From: Thioclava arctica
GTDB taxonomy: Bacteria > Pseudomonadota > Alphaproteobacteria > Rhodobacterales > Rhodobacteraceae
Reading direction: 5' to 3'
NCBI RefSeq assembly: GCF_040892615.1
Contig: NZ_JBFRYC010000003.1
Span: 62,001-126,000, forward strand
Length of the DNA: 64,000 nt
Shown in pieces: positions 9,050 through 19,876 of the stretch. How positions within the stretch are numbered: position 1 is the first letter of the stretch; each line of letters begins with the position of its first letter. The notes below the pieces were generated by a model. That model did not search any database. It saw only the letters and a list, made by a program, of their open reading frames with translations, and had not been told where the DNA came from. The translations under genes were made by a program, and so were the position numbers.

Positions 9050-10012
9050 ATGCGCAAACTCCAAAAAGTGACGTTGGTAGCCGGGACGTTCCTTCTGGCG
9101 GCGGCGACCGGGCACGTCATGCAAAGCGTGAGCCCCGATTTTTCGGCATTTTCGCCCCCCAACCCGACGAGCGGCGCGATGGTGACAGGCCTATCTCTGC
9201 CCACTCCTCAGCCGCGTGTTCAGCTTTCGGGCATGACCGTTTTGCACAATCCACCGACGCATCGCATTGCGCAGGATACCGGAGTGGGCGCGATTCCGGA
9301 AATGCCGGCCGCAACTGACTCAGGGTTCGTGCATCTGCAAAGCACCGCTTGCAAAGATGCCTCTCTTGATCTGAGCCTTGTGCCGCCCGGCGCGGTCTCG
9401 GTAGCACTGACGGCGGGCTGTGCGCGCAATGATACGTTGAATATTCATGAAGGCACCCTGTACATCGCCGCCCAAGCGGATGCCGAGGGAAATTGGCAGG
9501 GTTTGCTCCCCGCGATGCAGGCCAAAAACACAATTTCTGTGCACAATACGTCCGGGCCGGTCGCATCTGGCACCATCTCGGCTCCCGAGTTTGCCAAACT
9601 GGATCGCGTGATTTTCTCGGCTGATGCCGGGTCCGAAATGCATCTCAATATCTATGAAAAAGGGGCCGGTTTCGATGGTGCGGGCCATGTCAGTGTTGCC
9701 ACCCCGCGCACGCCTGACACGCCGATGGGTGGTTTCATGATGCACTACCAGGGCCCCAAAAACAGCCAGATCGAGGTCTATACTGCCCCTGCGACTTTAA
9801 CGCCCGTGCGCATGCAAATTGAGACTGAAGTCACCCCGAAAAATTGCAACAAAACCATCACTGGTTCGATTCGCCGGGTGATTGCGGGGAAAAGTCAGGC
9901 TGCGGTCCCGATTGCCATCGAAATGCCCGATTGCGAGGCGATGGGACAATTCGTCGTCTTACCACTGTCCGACTTTCAAGATGCGCGCAGCAAACAGTTG
10001 GCTCAAAAATAG
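9050..10012 (+). CDS. Exported protein of unknown function downstream of secA
   Basis: 320 residues from ATG 9050, chosen for the GGAGG 8 bases upstream and because it begins directly with a signal peptide (MRKLQKVTLVAGTFLLAAATG). The mature part has two Cys-containing segments (STACKDASLDL, AGCARNDTLNI), a repeated beta-rich pattern and a Cys pair near the C-terminus (PKNCNKTITG, MPDCEAMG), consistent with disulfides and a periplasmic or surface location. No catalytic motif is recognised. It follows secA with its own leader and converges on radC, overlapping it by ten bases. Position next to secA suggests, but does not prove, an envelope role. Confidence 0.75.
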   Translation: MRKLQKVTLVAGTFLLAAATGHVMQSVSPDFSAFSPPNPTSGAMVTGLSLPTPQPRVQLSGMTVLHNPPTHRIAQDTGVGAIPEMPAATDSGFVHLQSTACKDASLDLSLVPPGAVSVALTAGCARNDTLNIHEGTLYIAAQADAEGNWQGLLPAMQAKNTISVHNTSGPVASGTISAPEFAKLDRVIFSADAGSEMHLNIYEKGAGFDGAGHVSVATPRTPDTPMGGFMMHYQGPKNSQIEVYTAPATLTPVRMQIETEVTPKNCNKTITGSIRRVIAGKSQAAVPIAIEMPDCEAMGQFVVLPLSDFQDARSKQLAQK

Positions 10013-10776
10013 CCAGCCGAACGCAGGCTGATTTCGGTGCTTTTCCCGATGATCAGATGGTCATGCACCACGATTCCGAAAACCCCGGCGGCCTGTTCAA
10101 TCTGACGAGTCATCGCGATATCGGCCTCTGACGGGGTTGGGTCGCCCGAGGGATGGTTGTGCACGAGGATAAGCGCCGAGGCGTTGAGTTCCAGCGCGCG
10201 CTTGACGACCTCGCGCGGATACACGGGCACATGATCAATCGTGCCCTGCGCCTGCTCCTGATCCGCGATGAGCACGTTCTTGCGGTCTAGATAAAGCGTG
10301 CGAAACTGCTCTGTTTCTCGATGGGCCATCGCGGTGTGGCAGTAATCTATCAGCGCCTGCCATGAACTGAGCATCGGCCGGTTTATCACCCGCGATCGTG
10401 CCAAGCGTTGCGCCGAGGCCTCCACAATCTTGAATTCCTGGATCACCGCCTCGCCCACACCACTTACCTCGCGCAGCCGCGCAGGCGAGGCAGACACGAC
10501 ACGGCCAAAATCGCCAAAGGTTTCCAGCAACCGATGAGCCAGCGGTTTGACATCCTGACGCGGGATGGCACGAAACAGAACGAGTTCCAGCAGTTCATAA
10601 TCCGGCAAGGGCTGCGCGCCCCCTTGCATAAAGCGGGTGCGCAACCGCTCTCGATGATCGCGCAGATACGACGGTTGACGCCCTGCAGGTCCGGCCAAAG
10701 CCATTGCGCGCGCTTCATCGGGATCCGCAAAAAGCGGCAAAGCAGATTCGTGAAAGGAGGACGGGCGCTGGCTCAT
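10003..10776 (-). CDS. radC: RadC-like JAB/MPN-domain protein
   Basis: 257 residues. A helix-hairpin-helix segment (LREVSGVGEAVIQEF, about residue 105) precedes a JAB domain with the metal-binding HNHPSGDPTPSEAD motif near residue 205, the RadC family signature. Family members were once tied to DNA repair, but that role is disputed; the JAB fold implies a metal-dependent hydrolase. The Pro/Arg-rich first 40 residues are variable. The start ATG 10776 has AGGAG-like sequence some distance upstream. The gene is convergent with the exported protein gene on its left, and a terminator for dnaJ lies on its upstream side. Confidence 0.9.
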   Translation of the reverse strand: MSQRPSSFHESALPLFADPDEARAMALAGPAGRQPSYLRDHRERLRTRFMQGGAQPLPDYELLELVLFRAIPRQDVKPLAHRLLETFGDFGRVVSASPARLREVSGVGEAVIQEFKIVEASAQRLARSRVINRPMLSSWQALIDYCHTAMAHRETEQFRTLYLDRKNVLIADQEQAQGTIDHVPVYPREVVKRALELNASALILVHNHPSGDPTPSEADIAMTRQIEQAAGVFGIVVHDHLIIGKSTEISLRSAGYF

Positions 10777-10845
10777 TCCCGGAGATTGGCTGATTTCAGG
10801 TGAACAAACCGTTAAAATCAGAACAAACCATGATCTTTCGGATAT

Positions 10846-10870
10846 AGAAAAAGGCGCCCGAAGGCGCCTT
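10846..10870 (-). terminator. Rho-independent terminator after dnaJ
   Basis: Read on the minus strand, AAGGCGCC and GGCGCCTT form a perfect eight-base stem with a TTCG tetraloop, followed by TTTTTCTATA. It lies three bases beyond the dnaJ stop. The UUCG loop makes it unusually stable. Confidence 0.88.
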
Positions 10871-10872
10871 GA

Positions 10873-12033
10873 TCAATTGGTCATCCCTTCCCAGAAGCTT
10901 TTGACTTTCTTGAAGAAACTCGCACCTTCCGGGTTGTTTTCGGCTTCGATCTCCTGAAATTCGCGCAAAATTTCTTTTTGCCGCGATGTCAGATTCACCG
11001 GAGTTTCGACCGCCAGTTCGATGAACATGTCGCCCACGCCACCCCCGCGCAGCGCGGGCATACCCTTACCACGCAAGCGCATCTGTCGGCCCGACTGGCT
11101 GCCCGGCGGGATCTTCACCCGGCTCCGGCCACCATCAATTGAGGGCACCTCAACCTCGCCACTCAGCGCGGCGGTCACCATTGAAACGGGGACACGGCAA
11201 TGCAGATCGGTGTTGTCGCGTTCAAACAGCGCATGGGGCGCGACCTCGATGAAGATATAGAGGTCGCCCGAGGGACCGCCGCGCAGCCCCGCCTCACCCT
11301 CGCCTGCATGGCGAATCCGGGTGCCCGTCTCGACCCCCGGAGGGATGTTGACCTGCAACTGACGCTCAACTTCGACACGGCCCGCGCCGTGACATTTCCG
11401 GCAGGGATTCTTGACGACCTGACCTTGACCACCACAGGTGGGACAGGTGCGCTCAACCGTGAAAAAGCCGTTTTGCGCGCGCACTTTGCCCAGACCGGAA
11501 CAGGTCGGGCAGGTTTGCGGCTCGGCACCGCCTTCAGCCCCGGTGCCATTGCACGAGGTACAGGCGGCCGAACTGGGAACGGTGATGGTCTTTTGCGTGC
11601 CCGAGAAGGCCTCTTCGAGAGTAACCCGCATGTTGTAGCGCAAATCCGAGCCGCGTTGCGCGCGCGAGCGCCCGCCGCCGCCGCCGGGGCGGCCGCCCAT
11701 GAAATCGCCAAACAGGTCTTCGAACACATCCGAGAAAGCTGAGGCGAAATCGCCCTGCCCCGGACCGCCGCCATAGCCGCCACCGGGACGGCCACCGCCC
11801 ATGCCACCCTCGAATGCCGCATGACCAAAGCGGTCATAGGCCGCCTTTTTGTCAGCGTCTTTCAGGACGTCATACGCTTCGTTTGCTTCTTTGAACTGGG
11901 CCTCGGATTCGGGATTATCTTTGTTGCGATCGGGATGCAGCTCTTTGGCCTTGCCCCGATAGGCTTTCTTGATTTCCTCGGCCGTGGCGCCCTTGGCGAT
12001 GCCAAGAACCTCATAATAATCGCGTTTTGCCAT
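10873..12033 (-). CDS. dnaJ: Chaperone DnaJ (Hsp40)
   Basis: 386 residues, full-length class A DnaJ. The J domain (1-70) has the HPD tripeptide (KELHPDRNK) that stimulates DnaK ATPase. A Gly-rich linker with GGGYGGG repeats follows at about 78-125. The zinc-binding domain has four CxxCxGxG repeats (CTSCNGTG, CPTCSGLG, CPTCGGQG, CRKCHGAG). The C-terminal substrate domains and dimerisation end are complete. It works with DnaK and GrpE in folding and in control of the heat-shock sigma factor. It lies 76 bases downstream of dnaK with a hairpin between them, so dnaJ is likely expressed from the dnaK transcript at a reduced level. Confidence 0.99.
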   Translation of the reverse strand: MAKRDYYEVLGIAKGATAEEIKKAYRGKAKELHPDRNKDNPESEAQFKEANEAYDVLKDADKKAAYDRFGHAAFEGGMGGGRPGGGYGGGPGQGDFASAFSDVFEDLFGDFMGGRPGGGGGRSRAQRGSDLRYNMRVTLEEAFSGTQKTITVPSSAACTSCNGTGAEGGAEPQTCPTCSGLGKVRAQNGFFTVERTCPTCGGQGQVVKNPCRKCHGAGRVEVERQLQVNIPPGVETGTRIRHAGEGEAGLRGGPSGDLYIFIEVAPHALFERDNTDLHCRVPVSMVTAALSGEVEVPSIDGGRSRVKIPPGSQSGRQMRLRGKGMPALRGGGVGDMFIELAVETPVNLTSRQKEILREFQEIEAENNPEGASFFKKVKSFWEGMTN

Positions 12034-12062
12034 CGGCTACCCCTTTTGGGAGAACATGGAAA

Positions 12063-12090
12063 CGGGCCCGCCTTGTTTTCGGCAGGCCCG
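12063..12090 (-). terminator. Hairpin between dnaK and dnaJ
   Basis: On the minus strand CGGGCCTGCC pairs with GGCGGGCCCG around an eight-base loop (one G-U pair) and is followed by only three T residues. It is 20 bases past the dnaK stop. The short T tract suggests partial termination or a processing/stability hairpin that would lower dnaJ relative to dnaK; this is inference. Confidence 0.6.
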
Positions 12091-12109
12091 ATCCAACATT
12101 CATCCGCGC

Positions 12110-14023
<1,914 letters not shown>

Positions 14024-14216
14024 GATATTCCCTCTCTTGGCGATATGGTGGGGTGCGGGTCCTGTCAGGCACCCGGCCCCTATCCCTTGGGTTTAGGTTT
14101 CAACTCTCTGCCCAGACGCGTTACTGGTCCGCGACCGGCTTGGGTGCGTATATAAGGAGGCCTAATTCGGGCTGCAAGAACCGTCCCCCTATGAAGTCCG
14201 CGGGAATTTGACGAAA

Positions 14217-14843
14217 ATGCCGATGGAAACCGAAAAACGACCCGCCGCGCAGAAGATTCGCGGATTTTTGCATTATCCGGGCTGGTTAAGCGCGCCAGAA
14301 CAGCGCGCGCTGCGCGATGATCTGCGTAACGTGGTGGCCGCCGCGCCGCTATTTTCCCCGATGACGCCCTATGGCAAGGAGATGTCCGTGCGCATGACCT
14401 CGGCGGGGCGGTTCGGCTGGGTCTCGGATCGGCGCGGCTATCGCTATAGCGAAACCCATCCCAACGGCTCCCCTTGGCCCGCCATTCCGCCCTCGATTTT
14501 GGCGATCTGGAGGGCCGTTTCGGAGAGCGCGCGCGATCCAGAATGTTGCCTGATCAATTTCTACTCCGAAGGCGCGAAAATGGGCCTGCACCAAGATCGC
14601 GACGAGGCAGATTTCGGTCATCCCGTGGTGTCGATCAGTCTGGGCGATGACGGGTTATTTCGGATCGGCAATAAGACGCGCGGCGGCAAGACCGAAAGCC
14701 TCTGGCTCCGCTCGGGCGATGTGATGGTGATGGGGGGCGACGCGCGACTCCTGTATCACGGAATCGATCGGATCGCGCCGGGCACCTCGACCTTGCTTCC
14801 CAAAGGCGGGCGCATCAATATCACTCTGCGGGTGGTGACCTGA
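14217..14843 (+). CDS. alkB: AlkB-like Fe(II)/2-oxoglutarate DNA dealkylase
   Basis: 208 residues from ATG 14217; a TTG at 14208 and an ATG at 14223 are alternatives. The family removes alkyl lesions such as 1-methyladenine and 3-methylcytosine from DNA or RNA by oxidation. The iron ligands are visible: HxD at about residues 125-127 (LHQDRDE), the distal His at about 181 (LYHGIDRI), and the 2-oxoglutarate-binding Arg in GRINITLR at the C-terminus. NFYSEGAKMGLHQDRDE matches the AlkB signature. Length fits E. coli AlkB (216). It is divergent from dnaK and convergent with smc, and has no ada-type partner nearby. Confidence 0.92.
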   Translation: MPMETEKRPAAQKIRGFLHYPGWLSAPEQRALRDDLRNVVAAAPLFSPMTPYGKEMSVRMTSAGRFGWVSDRRGYRYSETHPNGSPWPAIPPSILAIWRAVSESARDPECCLINFYSEGAKMGLHQDRDEADFGHPVVSISLGDDGLFRIGNKTRGGKTESLWLRSGDVMVMGGDARLLYHGIDRIAPGTSTLLPKGGRINITLRVVT

Positions 14844-14859
14844 ACGCATTGTCGCCGCG

Positions 14860-17800
14860 TCAGGCGACCAGTGCTTCGGCCTTTTTCAGATCGACCGAAA
14901 CAAGCTGACTGACGCCCTGTTCCTGCATCGTGACGCCAAACAGGCGGTCCATCCGCGCCATCGTCACAGCGTGGTGCGTAATGATCAAAAACCGCGTGTC
15001 TGTGCGCCGGGTCATCTCATCCAGAAGATCGCAGAACCGGGTGACGTTCGCATCATCCAGCGGCGCGTCGACCTCGTCGAGAACGCAGATTGGTGCCGGA
15101 TTGGCCAAGAATACCGCAAAAATCAGCGCCATCGCGGTCAAGGTCTGCTCACCGCCCGACAGCAGGCTCAATGTGCTCAGCTTCTTGCCCGGCGGTTGGC
15201 ACATAATCTCAAGCCCGGCCTCCAGCGGATCATCGCTTTCCACCAGTTCCAGCTTTGCGGTGCCGCCGCCAAAAAGATGGGTGAACAGCGTGGTGAAGCT
15301 TTCATTGACCTGCTCAAAAGCCGTCAACAGCCGCTCGCGCCCCTCGCGATTGAGCCCGGAAATGCCGGCGCGCAGTTTGCGGATCGCCTCTTCCAGATCG
15401 GATTTCTCTTTAACCAGCGCGTCGTGTTCAGTCTCAACTTCACGCGCATCTTCCTCAGCACGCAGGTTCACCGCCCCCAAGGCTTCGCGTTGCCGCTTGA
15501 GGCTGTTGACCTGCGTCTCCAACGCCTCGACATCGGGCATTTTATCCGGGTCACCCGCAAGCGTTTCCAGCAGTTGTTGCGGCGTGCATTCCGACTCTTC
15601 GCTGATGCGCTCTGCGGCATGAGTCACCGTTTCGCGCGCGGCATCGACGCGGGCCTCGGCGCGGGCGCGGGATTCGCGCGCCTCACCTGCCAGCCGTTCG
15701 GCGTCACGCTCGGCCAGTTGGGCCTCGCGCAAGGCGGTTTCTGCCGCCGACAGCGTGTCCGAGGCCGTGGCCAGACGCGCCTCTGCCGTGGTGATCGCTT
15801 CTGAAAGGTCAGACCGTTTCTCGGCCAGAATCTCGGGAACAGCCCCCGCCTCGTCCAGCTCATCCTCGGTCTCAAGCTTGCGCGCTTCCAGTTCCGCCGA
15901 GCGTTTCTCGGCCGTCTCAAGGCGATGCCGCCAGCCCGACATTTCCTTGGTGATTTCCTGACGCCGCTTGAGGCGCGCCTCACCCTCGCGGCGAATTTCG
16001 TCATGCGCGGAACGCTTGGTCATCATTGTCATGCGCGCGGCTTCCACCGTCATCTTGATCGCATCGACATCAGAGCGCGCGGCAGCCAGATCGGGCAAAC
16101 CGTTCAGGGTGTTTTCCGCATCGCGCAAAGCCATACGCGCGCCGCTGGCCTCATCTTCGTGACGCGTTACGGCGAGCTGCGCGCTTTCCAGTTTCGAGCC
16201 CGCAATCGCGCGATCGCTTTCGACGCGTGACAAGGCGCGCCCGGCCTCAGCCAGCCTGCGGTCGGCCTCGCGGCGGGCATCGCGTGCGGCGGCATCGGCG
16301 CGGGTCGCCTCAGCCAGATGTGCGGTCAGCATCTCATGGGCTTGGCGGGCCCCTTCGGCGCGGGCCGAAATTTCCTCAAGATCACGCTTCAATTCGACCA
16401 GTCGGTTGAGCTGTTGCAGGCGCAACGCCGCCGCGGTGGGCGCATCCTCGGCCCCAGCGCGAAACCCGTCCCAGCGCCACAGATCACCCTCACTCGAAAC
16501 CAGCCGCTGGCCGGGACGCAGCTGTTCCTGCAAGCGCGCGCCCTCGTCCCAATCCGCAACCAACCCGATCTGCGAGATCCGGCGCGCCAGCACGTCGGGC
16601 ACCTCAACATGATCCGCCAGCGGTTCGACCCCGACAGGCAGGGATTGCGTGTCGTCATAGCCCGCCAGCACCTGCCAGCCCGTCGCCTCATCCCCCGAAA
16701 CCTCGGGGGCGCGCAAATCATCGGCCAAAGCCGCGCCCAGCGCCGCCTCGTAACCCTTGTCGACGCGCACGCGGTCCAGCAATTGCGTGCCACCCGCACT
16801 TTCGCGTTCAACCAGCCGTGCCAAAGCCCCGACCTCGGCGCGCAACGCCCCAGCCTCGCCCTCAGCCTCGGATCGCGCCGCGCGCGCGGCACTTTCGCGC
16901 GCCTGAATTTCGCCGCGCGCATCATCGGCGGCGGCAAGCGCCTCATCGGCGGCTTCGGCTGCGGCCTGCGCTTGGGCTTGGGCAGTTTCAGCCTCGGTGA
17001 ATTCCTCGGAAGACTGCGCCAAGGCCGACTGAGCGGCCTGCGCGGCCTGTTTCGCCTGCGCGGCGGCGGTTTCAGATTTCTCGGCCGTTGCGCGATTATC
17101 CGTGACCAACCGCTGTGCCGATTGGTGCCGCGCCGCGAGGCGGGCGACATCTTCGGTCAGCTCCGATAGCCGCGCTTCGCGGTCCTGCAAAATCGTGGCC
17201 GCCTCATGCGCATCATCTGTCGCGCGCGCCAGCTTGTCCTCATGCCCCTCGGAGGCCTTGGTGATTTGCCCCTGCTCCCATTCGAGCCGCTCAATCGTTT
17301 CGCCCGCATCGCGGTTCAGCCCCGCCTCGCGGTCCATATCGCGCATCAACTGCTCGATCCGGCCCTGCAAAGTGGCGATCCGGGCGCGCGCCTGATCTTC
17401 TTGATCAGACAGCGCATCACGTTCGACCACCAGCCGCTGCAAGATCGCCGCCGCCACGGTCTGTTCCTCACGCAAGGGCGGCAAAGCCTCGTCGCGCGCG
17501 ACACGGATAGATTCGGCCTCGCGCGCCGTGCGTTCGGCTTGCGCGGCGTTGGTGACCTGTTCGCGCAGTGCCGCTTGCGCCGCCTCGCGCGCCAGATCGG
17601 CCTCACGCCAACGGCGATACAGCAACATCCCCTCGGCGCGGCGCAGATCATCGCCAATCGTGCGATAGCGCGCGGCTTGGCGGGCCTGACGCGCAAGCTG
17701 CGCCAGTTGCGCGGCCAGCTGTTCGATCACGTCATCGACGCGGAGCAGGTTCTGCTCGGCCCCATTTAGCTTCAACTCGGCCTCGTGGCGGCGTTGATAC

Positions 17801-18318
17801 AGACCGGAAATCCCCGCCGCCTCCTCTAGAATGCGCCGGCGCGCCTTGGGTTTCGCGTTAATCAGTTCGGATATCTGGCCCTGCCGCACCAGCGCCGGGC
17901 TATGCGCGCCGGTCGAGGCATCGGCGAACAGCATTTGCACATCGCGCGCGCGCACATCCTTGGAATTGACCTTGTAAGCCGAGCCCGCATCGCGCGTGAT
18001 CCGCCGAATGATCTCCAGCCCGTCACTTTCGTTAAATCCCGACGGCGCGAGACGTTCAGTATTGTCGATCTGCAACGAGACTTCGGCAAAGTTGCGCGCC
18101 CCACGCGAGGACGCGCCCGCGAAGATCACATCCTCCATCCCGCCGCCGCGCATCGCCGAGGGGCGATTTTCGCCCATCACCCAGCGCAGCGCCTCAAGCA
18201 AGTTGGATTTACCGCAGCCATTGGGCCCGACAACACCGGTCAGCCCATCGTGGATCACCAGATCGGTGGGGTCCACGAAGCTTTTGAAACCGTTGAGGCG
18301 TAGCCGTGAGAAGCGCAA
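14860..18318 (-). CDS. smc: Chromosome segregation ATPase SMC
   Basis: 1152 residues. SMC condenses and resolves sister chromosomes with ScpAB. Walker A GPNGCGKS is at residues 31-38. Two long coiled coils rich in Ala/Glu/Arg flank a hinge at about 500-630 (AALGAALADDLRAPE onward). The ABC signature LSLLSGGEQTLTA and Walker B ICVLDEVDAPLDD lie in the last 100 residues, followed by the D-loop and the H-loop (FLIITHHAVTMARMD). All catalytic motifs are intact. The coiled coils are extremely Ala-rich, as usual in this group. In many relatives smc sits next to the DsbA/DUF721/mutY genes; here these are about 16 kb away. Confidence 0.98.
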   Translation of the reverse strand: MRFSRLRLNGFKSFVDPTDLVIHDGLTGVVGPNGCGKSNLLEALRWVMGENRPSAMRGGGMEDVIFAGASSRGARNFAEVSLQIDNTERLAPSGFNESDGLEIIRRITRDAGSAYKVNSKDVRARDVQMLFADASTGAHSPALVRQGQISELINAKPKARRRILEEAAGISGLYQRRHEAELKLNGAEQNLLRVDDVIEQLAAQLAQLARQARQAARYRTIGDDLRRAEGMLLYRRWREADLAREAAQAALREQVTNAAQAERTAREAESIRVARDEALPPLREEQTVAAAILQRLVVERDALSDQEDQARARIATLQGRIEQLMRDMDREAGLNRDAGETIERLEWEQGQITKASEGHEDKLARATDDAHEAATILQDREARLSELTEDVARLAARHQSAQRLVTDNRATAEKSETAAAQAKQAAQAAQSALAQSSEEFTEAETAQAQAQAAAEAADEALAAADDARGEIQARESAARAARSEAEGEAGALRAEVGALARLVERESAGGTQLLDRVRVDKGYEAALGAALADDLRAPEVSGDEATGWQVLAGYDDTQSLPVGVEPLADHVEVPDVLARRISQIGLVADWDEGARLQEQLRPGQRLVSSEGDLWRWDGFRAGAEDAPTAAALRLQQLNRLVELKRDLEEISARAEGARQAHEMLTAHLAEATRADAAARDARREADRRLAEAGRALSRVESDRAIAGSKLESAQLAVTRHEDEASGARMALRDAENTLNGLPDLAAARSDVDAIKMTVEAARMTMMTKRSAHDEIRREGEARLKRRQEITKEMSGWRHRLETAEKRSAELEARKLETEDELDEAGAVPEILAEKRSDLSEAITTAEARLATASDTLSAAETALREAQLAERDAERLAGEARESRARAEARVDAARETVTHAAERISEESECTPQQLLETLAGDPDKMPDVEALETQVNSLKRQREALGAVNLRAEEDAREVETEHDALVKEKSDLEEAIRKLRAGISGLNREGRERLLTAFEQVNESFTTLFTHLFGGGTAKLELVESDDPLEAGLEIMCQPPGKKLSTLSLLSGGEQTLTAMALIFAVFLANPAPICVLDEVDAPLDDANVTRFCDLLDEMTRRTDTRFLIITHHAVTMARMDRLFGVTMQEQGVSQLVSVDLKKAEALVA

Positions 18319-18394
18319 ATGCCCTGCCTTTCCGAATCTGCGAAGCGTTAAGAAGTGTCCGCAGCCATGGCGCTCGAGTCAACCAAAACGCACC

Positions 18395-18574
18395 TCATAT
18401 CGATGCGCAGGCGCGCTTATCCACAAGATATTGGCGTATTCCCGCGCAGATCTGTCGGGTCATGGCCCAAAGGCAGAGCTGCGCGAGATAGCGCGCCCTG
18501 AGCGCCTCGAATGGACAAACGCACGTGACGGCAATGCCGTTGAGGATCGCGATGACGATCAATGTCGGCTTCAT
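18395..18574 (-). CDS. Possible 59-residue hydrophobic small protein
   Basis: An ATG at 18574 opens 59 codons ending TGA. The N-terminal half is hydrophobic (MKPTLIVIAILNGIAVTCVC) and could be one membrane segment; the rest is Arg/Ala-rich with five Cys. About 70 percent of its codons end in G or C, in line with true genes here. There is no properly spaced Shine-Dalgarno sequence and I recognise no family. It lies upstream of smc on the same strand, so it could share its promoter. Treat as a weak call. Confidence 0.25.
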   Translation of the reverse strand: MKPTLIVIAILNGIAVTCVCPFEALRARYLAQLCLWAMTRQICAGIRQYLVDKRACASI

Positions 18575-18731
18575 CCTTTGGATGGTCTTCGTACCCGGCC
18601 TGTGATCGGTCGTGGAATATCGGGGCCCGTTGTCGACCTGGACGGTGCTGCATCTCATCCGGCGTCATTTCGGACGCATTGCGGCACAGCCGGTTCCTGC
18701 CGAGTAGGAATTGACCGGGTAAATCACTGCG

Positions 18732-18766
18732 GGTCGCGCGAAGGATCTCTCGCGCGGCCTTTTTCT
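18732..18766 (+). terminator. Rho-independent terminator upstream of lrgA
   Basis: GGTCGCGCGA (18732-18741) pairs with TCGCGCGGCC (18750-18759, one G-U pair) and is followed at once by TTTTTCTT. No gene on the plus strand ends just before it. It would stop transcription 48 bases short of the lrgA start. Confidence 0.75.
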
Positions 18767-18813
18767 TATGCGCGGCATGCCCTAGCATCACGCCAACCGC
18801 CAAGGAGTCCCCG

Positions 18814-19170
18814 ATGATCCCCGCATTGTCCTTGATCTTGATGTTTCAACTCGTCGGAGAAATCCTGTCGCGCGCCCTTGTGTTACCGTTGCCGGGACCA
18901 GTGCTGGGCATGATCTTTCTGCTCATCGCGCTCAGTGCATCGGAGCGTGTGCGCAACGTCGTGCGCCCGGTGGCGCAATTCATTCTTGCGCATCTGTCGC
19001 TGCTATTCGTGCCCGCAGGTGTTGGGATCGTCGCCCATCTCAGCGATCTGCAAGAGCACGGCTTTGGCTTGGCGCTGGCGCTGGTGGTCTCGACGATGGC
19101 GGCGATCATCGCAGGAGCTGCGGCATTCGTATTCGTGGCCAAACTGATCGGGAGCCGCGCTGATGACTGA
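18814..19170 (+). CDS. lrgA: CidA/LrgA family membrane protein
   Basis: 118 residues, almost entirely hydrophobic with about four membrane segments. It matches the LrgA/CidA family in length and in the PLPGPVLGMIFLL and LSLLFVPAGVGIVAHL motifs. The family forms holin-like inner-membrane proteins; in several bacteria LrgAB acts in pyruvate or other small metabolite export rather than lysis. The start ATG 18814 follows AAGGAG by six bases. It overlaps lrgB by eight bases, so the two are co-translated. A terminator hairpin just upstream may regulate the pair. Confidence 0.9.
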   Translation: MIPALSLILMFQLVGEILSRALVLPLPGPVLGMIFLLIALSASERVRNVVRPVAQFILAHLSLLFVPAGVGIVAHLSDLQEHGFGLALALVVSTMAAIIAGAAAFVFVAKLIGSRADD

Positions 19171-19876
19171 TCCGTTCAAGCTATGGTCCTATCTGTCTTC
19201 GGAGCCGCTGTTGTGGCTTTGGGCCACGCTGCTGGCCTATTGGTTGGGCGATTTCATCTTTCGCATGACGCGGCGCAGCCCGTTCGCCAATCCGGTGATG
19301 ATCGCCGTGGTGCTCCTTGGCAGCGTATTGCTGGCGACCCATACCCCTTACGAGCGCTATTTCGACGGGGCGCAGTTCGTTCATTTCATGCTGGGCCCGG
19401 CGACCGTCTGTCTTGCAGTGCCGCTTTATGACAATCTTCCCAAGGTCAAACGCGCGCTTTTGCCAATAGCGGCAGGGCTGATCGTGGGCTCGACCACCGC
19501 GGTTGTCAGCGTGCTGGCGATTGCCAAGGCAATGGGGGCGGGGCCGATCTTGTTGGCCTCGCTTGCGCCGAAATCGGTGACAGCACCCGTGGCCATCGGG
19601 ATTTCGCAGCAGTTGGGCGGAGAGCCATCGCTGACCGCAGTACTGGTGATCATCACCGGCATGATCGGCGCGATCGTGGTGACGCCGATGCTCAACCTTT
19701 TGGGCTTTCGCGACTGGCGTGCGCGTGGATTGGCGGTGGGCGTTGCGGCCCATGGCATCGGCACCGCACGTGCCTTTCAGGTGCATGAAACGGCGGGGGC
19801 TTTTGCCTCGATCGGGATGGGGATGAACGCGGTGCTGACGGCGTTTCTCGCGCCGGTTATCCTGAGTCTGTTCTAG
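19163..19876 (+). CDS. lrgB: LrgB/CidB family membrane protein
   Basis: 237 residues with about six to seven membrane helices. The family signature is clear in LASLAPKSVTAPVAIGISQQLGG and in the C-terminal VAAHGIGTARAFQ segment. LrgB partners LrgA in the inner membrane. The start overlaps the end of lrgA, which supports a two-gene operon. It ends four bases inside the convergent TRIC-like gene. Some family members transport glycolate or pyruvate; which substrate applies here cannot be read from the sequence. Confidence 0.9.
   Translation: MTDPFKLWSYLSSEPLLWLWATLLAYWLGDFIFRMTRRSPFANPVMIAVVLLGSVLLATHTPYERYFDGAQFVHFMLGPATVCLAVPLYDNLPKVKRALLPIAAGLIVGSTTAVVSVLAIAKAMGAGPILLASLAPKSVTAPVAIGISQQLGGEPSLTAVLVIITGMIGAIVVTPMLNLLGFRDWRARGLAVGVAAHGIGTARAFQVHETAGAFASIGMGMNAVLTAFLAPVILSLF

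Larger units (their letters stand above)
18319..18813. other. 495-base region between smc and lrgA without a clear gene
   Basis: No well-supported gene is seen. On the minus strand a 59-codon frame (18395-18574) begins MKPTLIVIAILNGIAVTCVC and has GC-rich third positions, but its only purine-rich sequence (AAAGG) abuts the ATG, so it is a weak candidate. On the plus strand the region ends in a convincing intrinsic terminator 50 bases before lrgA. I checked for RNase P, tmRNA, SRP RNA and common riboswitch cores by eye and found none. The terminator implies plus-strand transcription of something here: a small RNA or a regulated lrgA leader. Confidence 0.5.

Noticed and set aside
14098..14160. 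RNA thermometer or sigma-32 promoter for dnaK
   Set aside because: A TTGAAA and a leader hairpin are present but no matching -10 or U(U/C)GCU-type ROSE element is visible; left as a suggestion only.
18417..18803. A 128-codon minus-strand frame in the smc-lrgA gap
   Set aside because: Arg/His/Asp-rich without pattern, and it crosses the plus-strand terminator hairpin. The shorter hydrophobic frame at 18395-18574 is the better candidate.
18319..18813. RNase P, tmRNA, SRP RNA or a riboswitch in the smc-lrgA gap
   Set aside because: None of their conserved core sequences could be found by eye; a covariance search would be needed to be certain.
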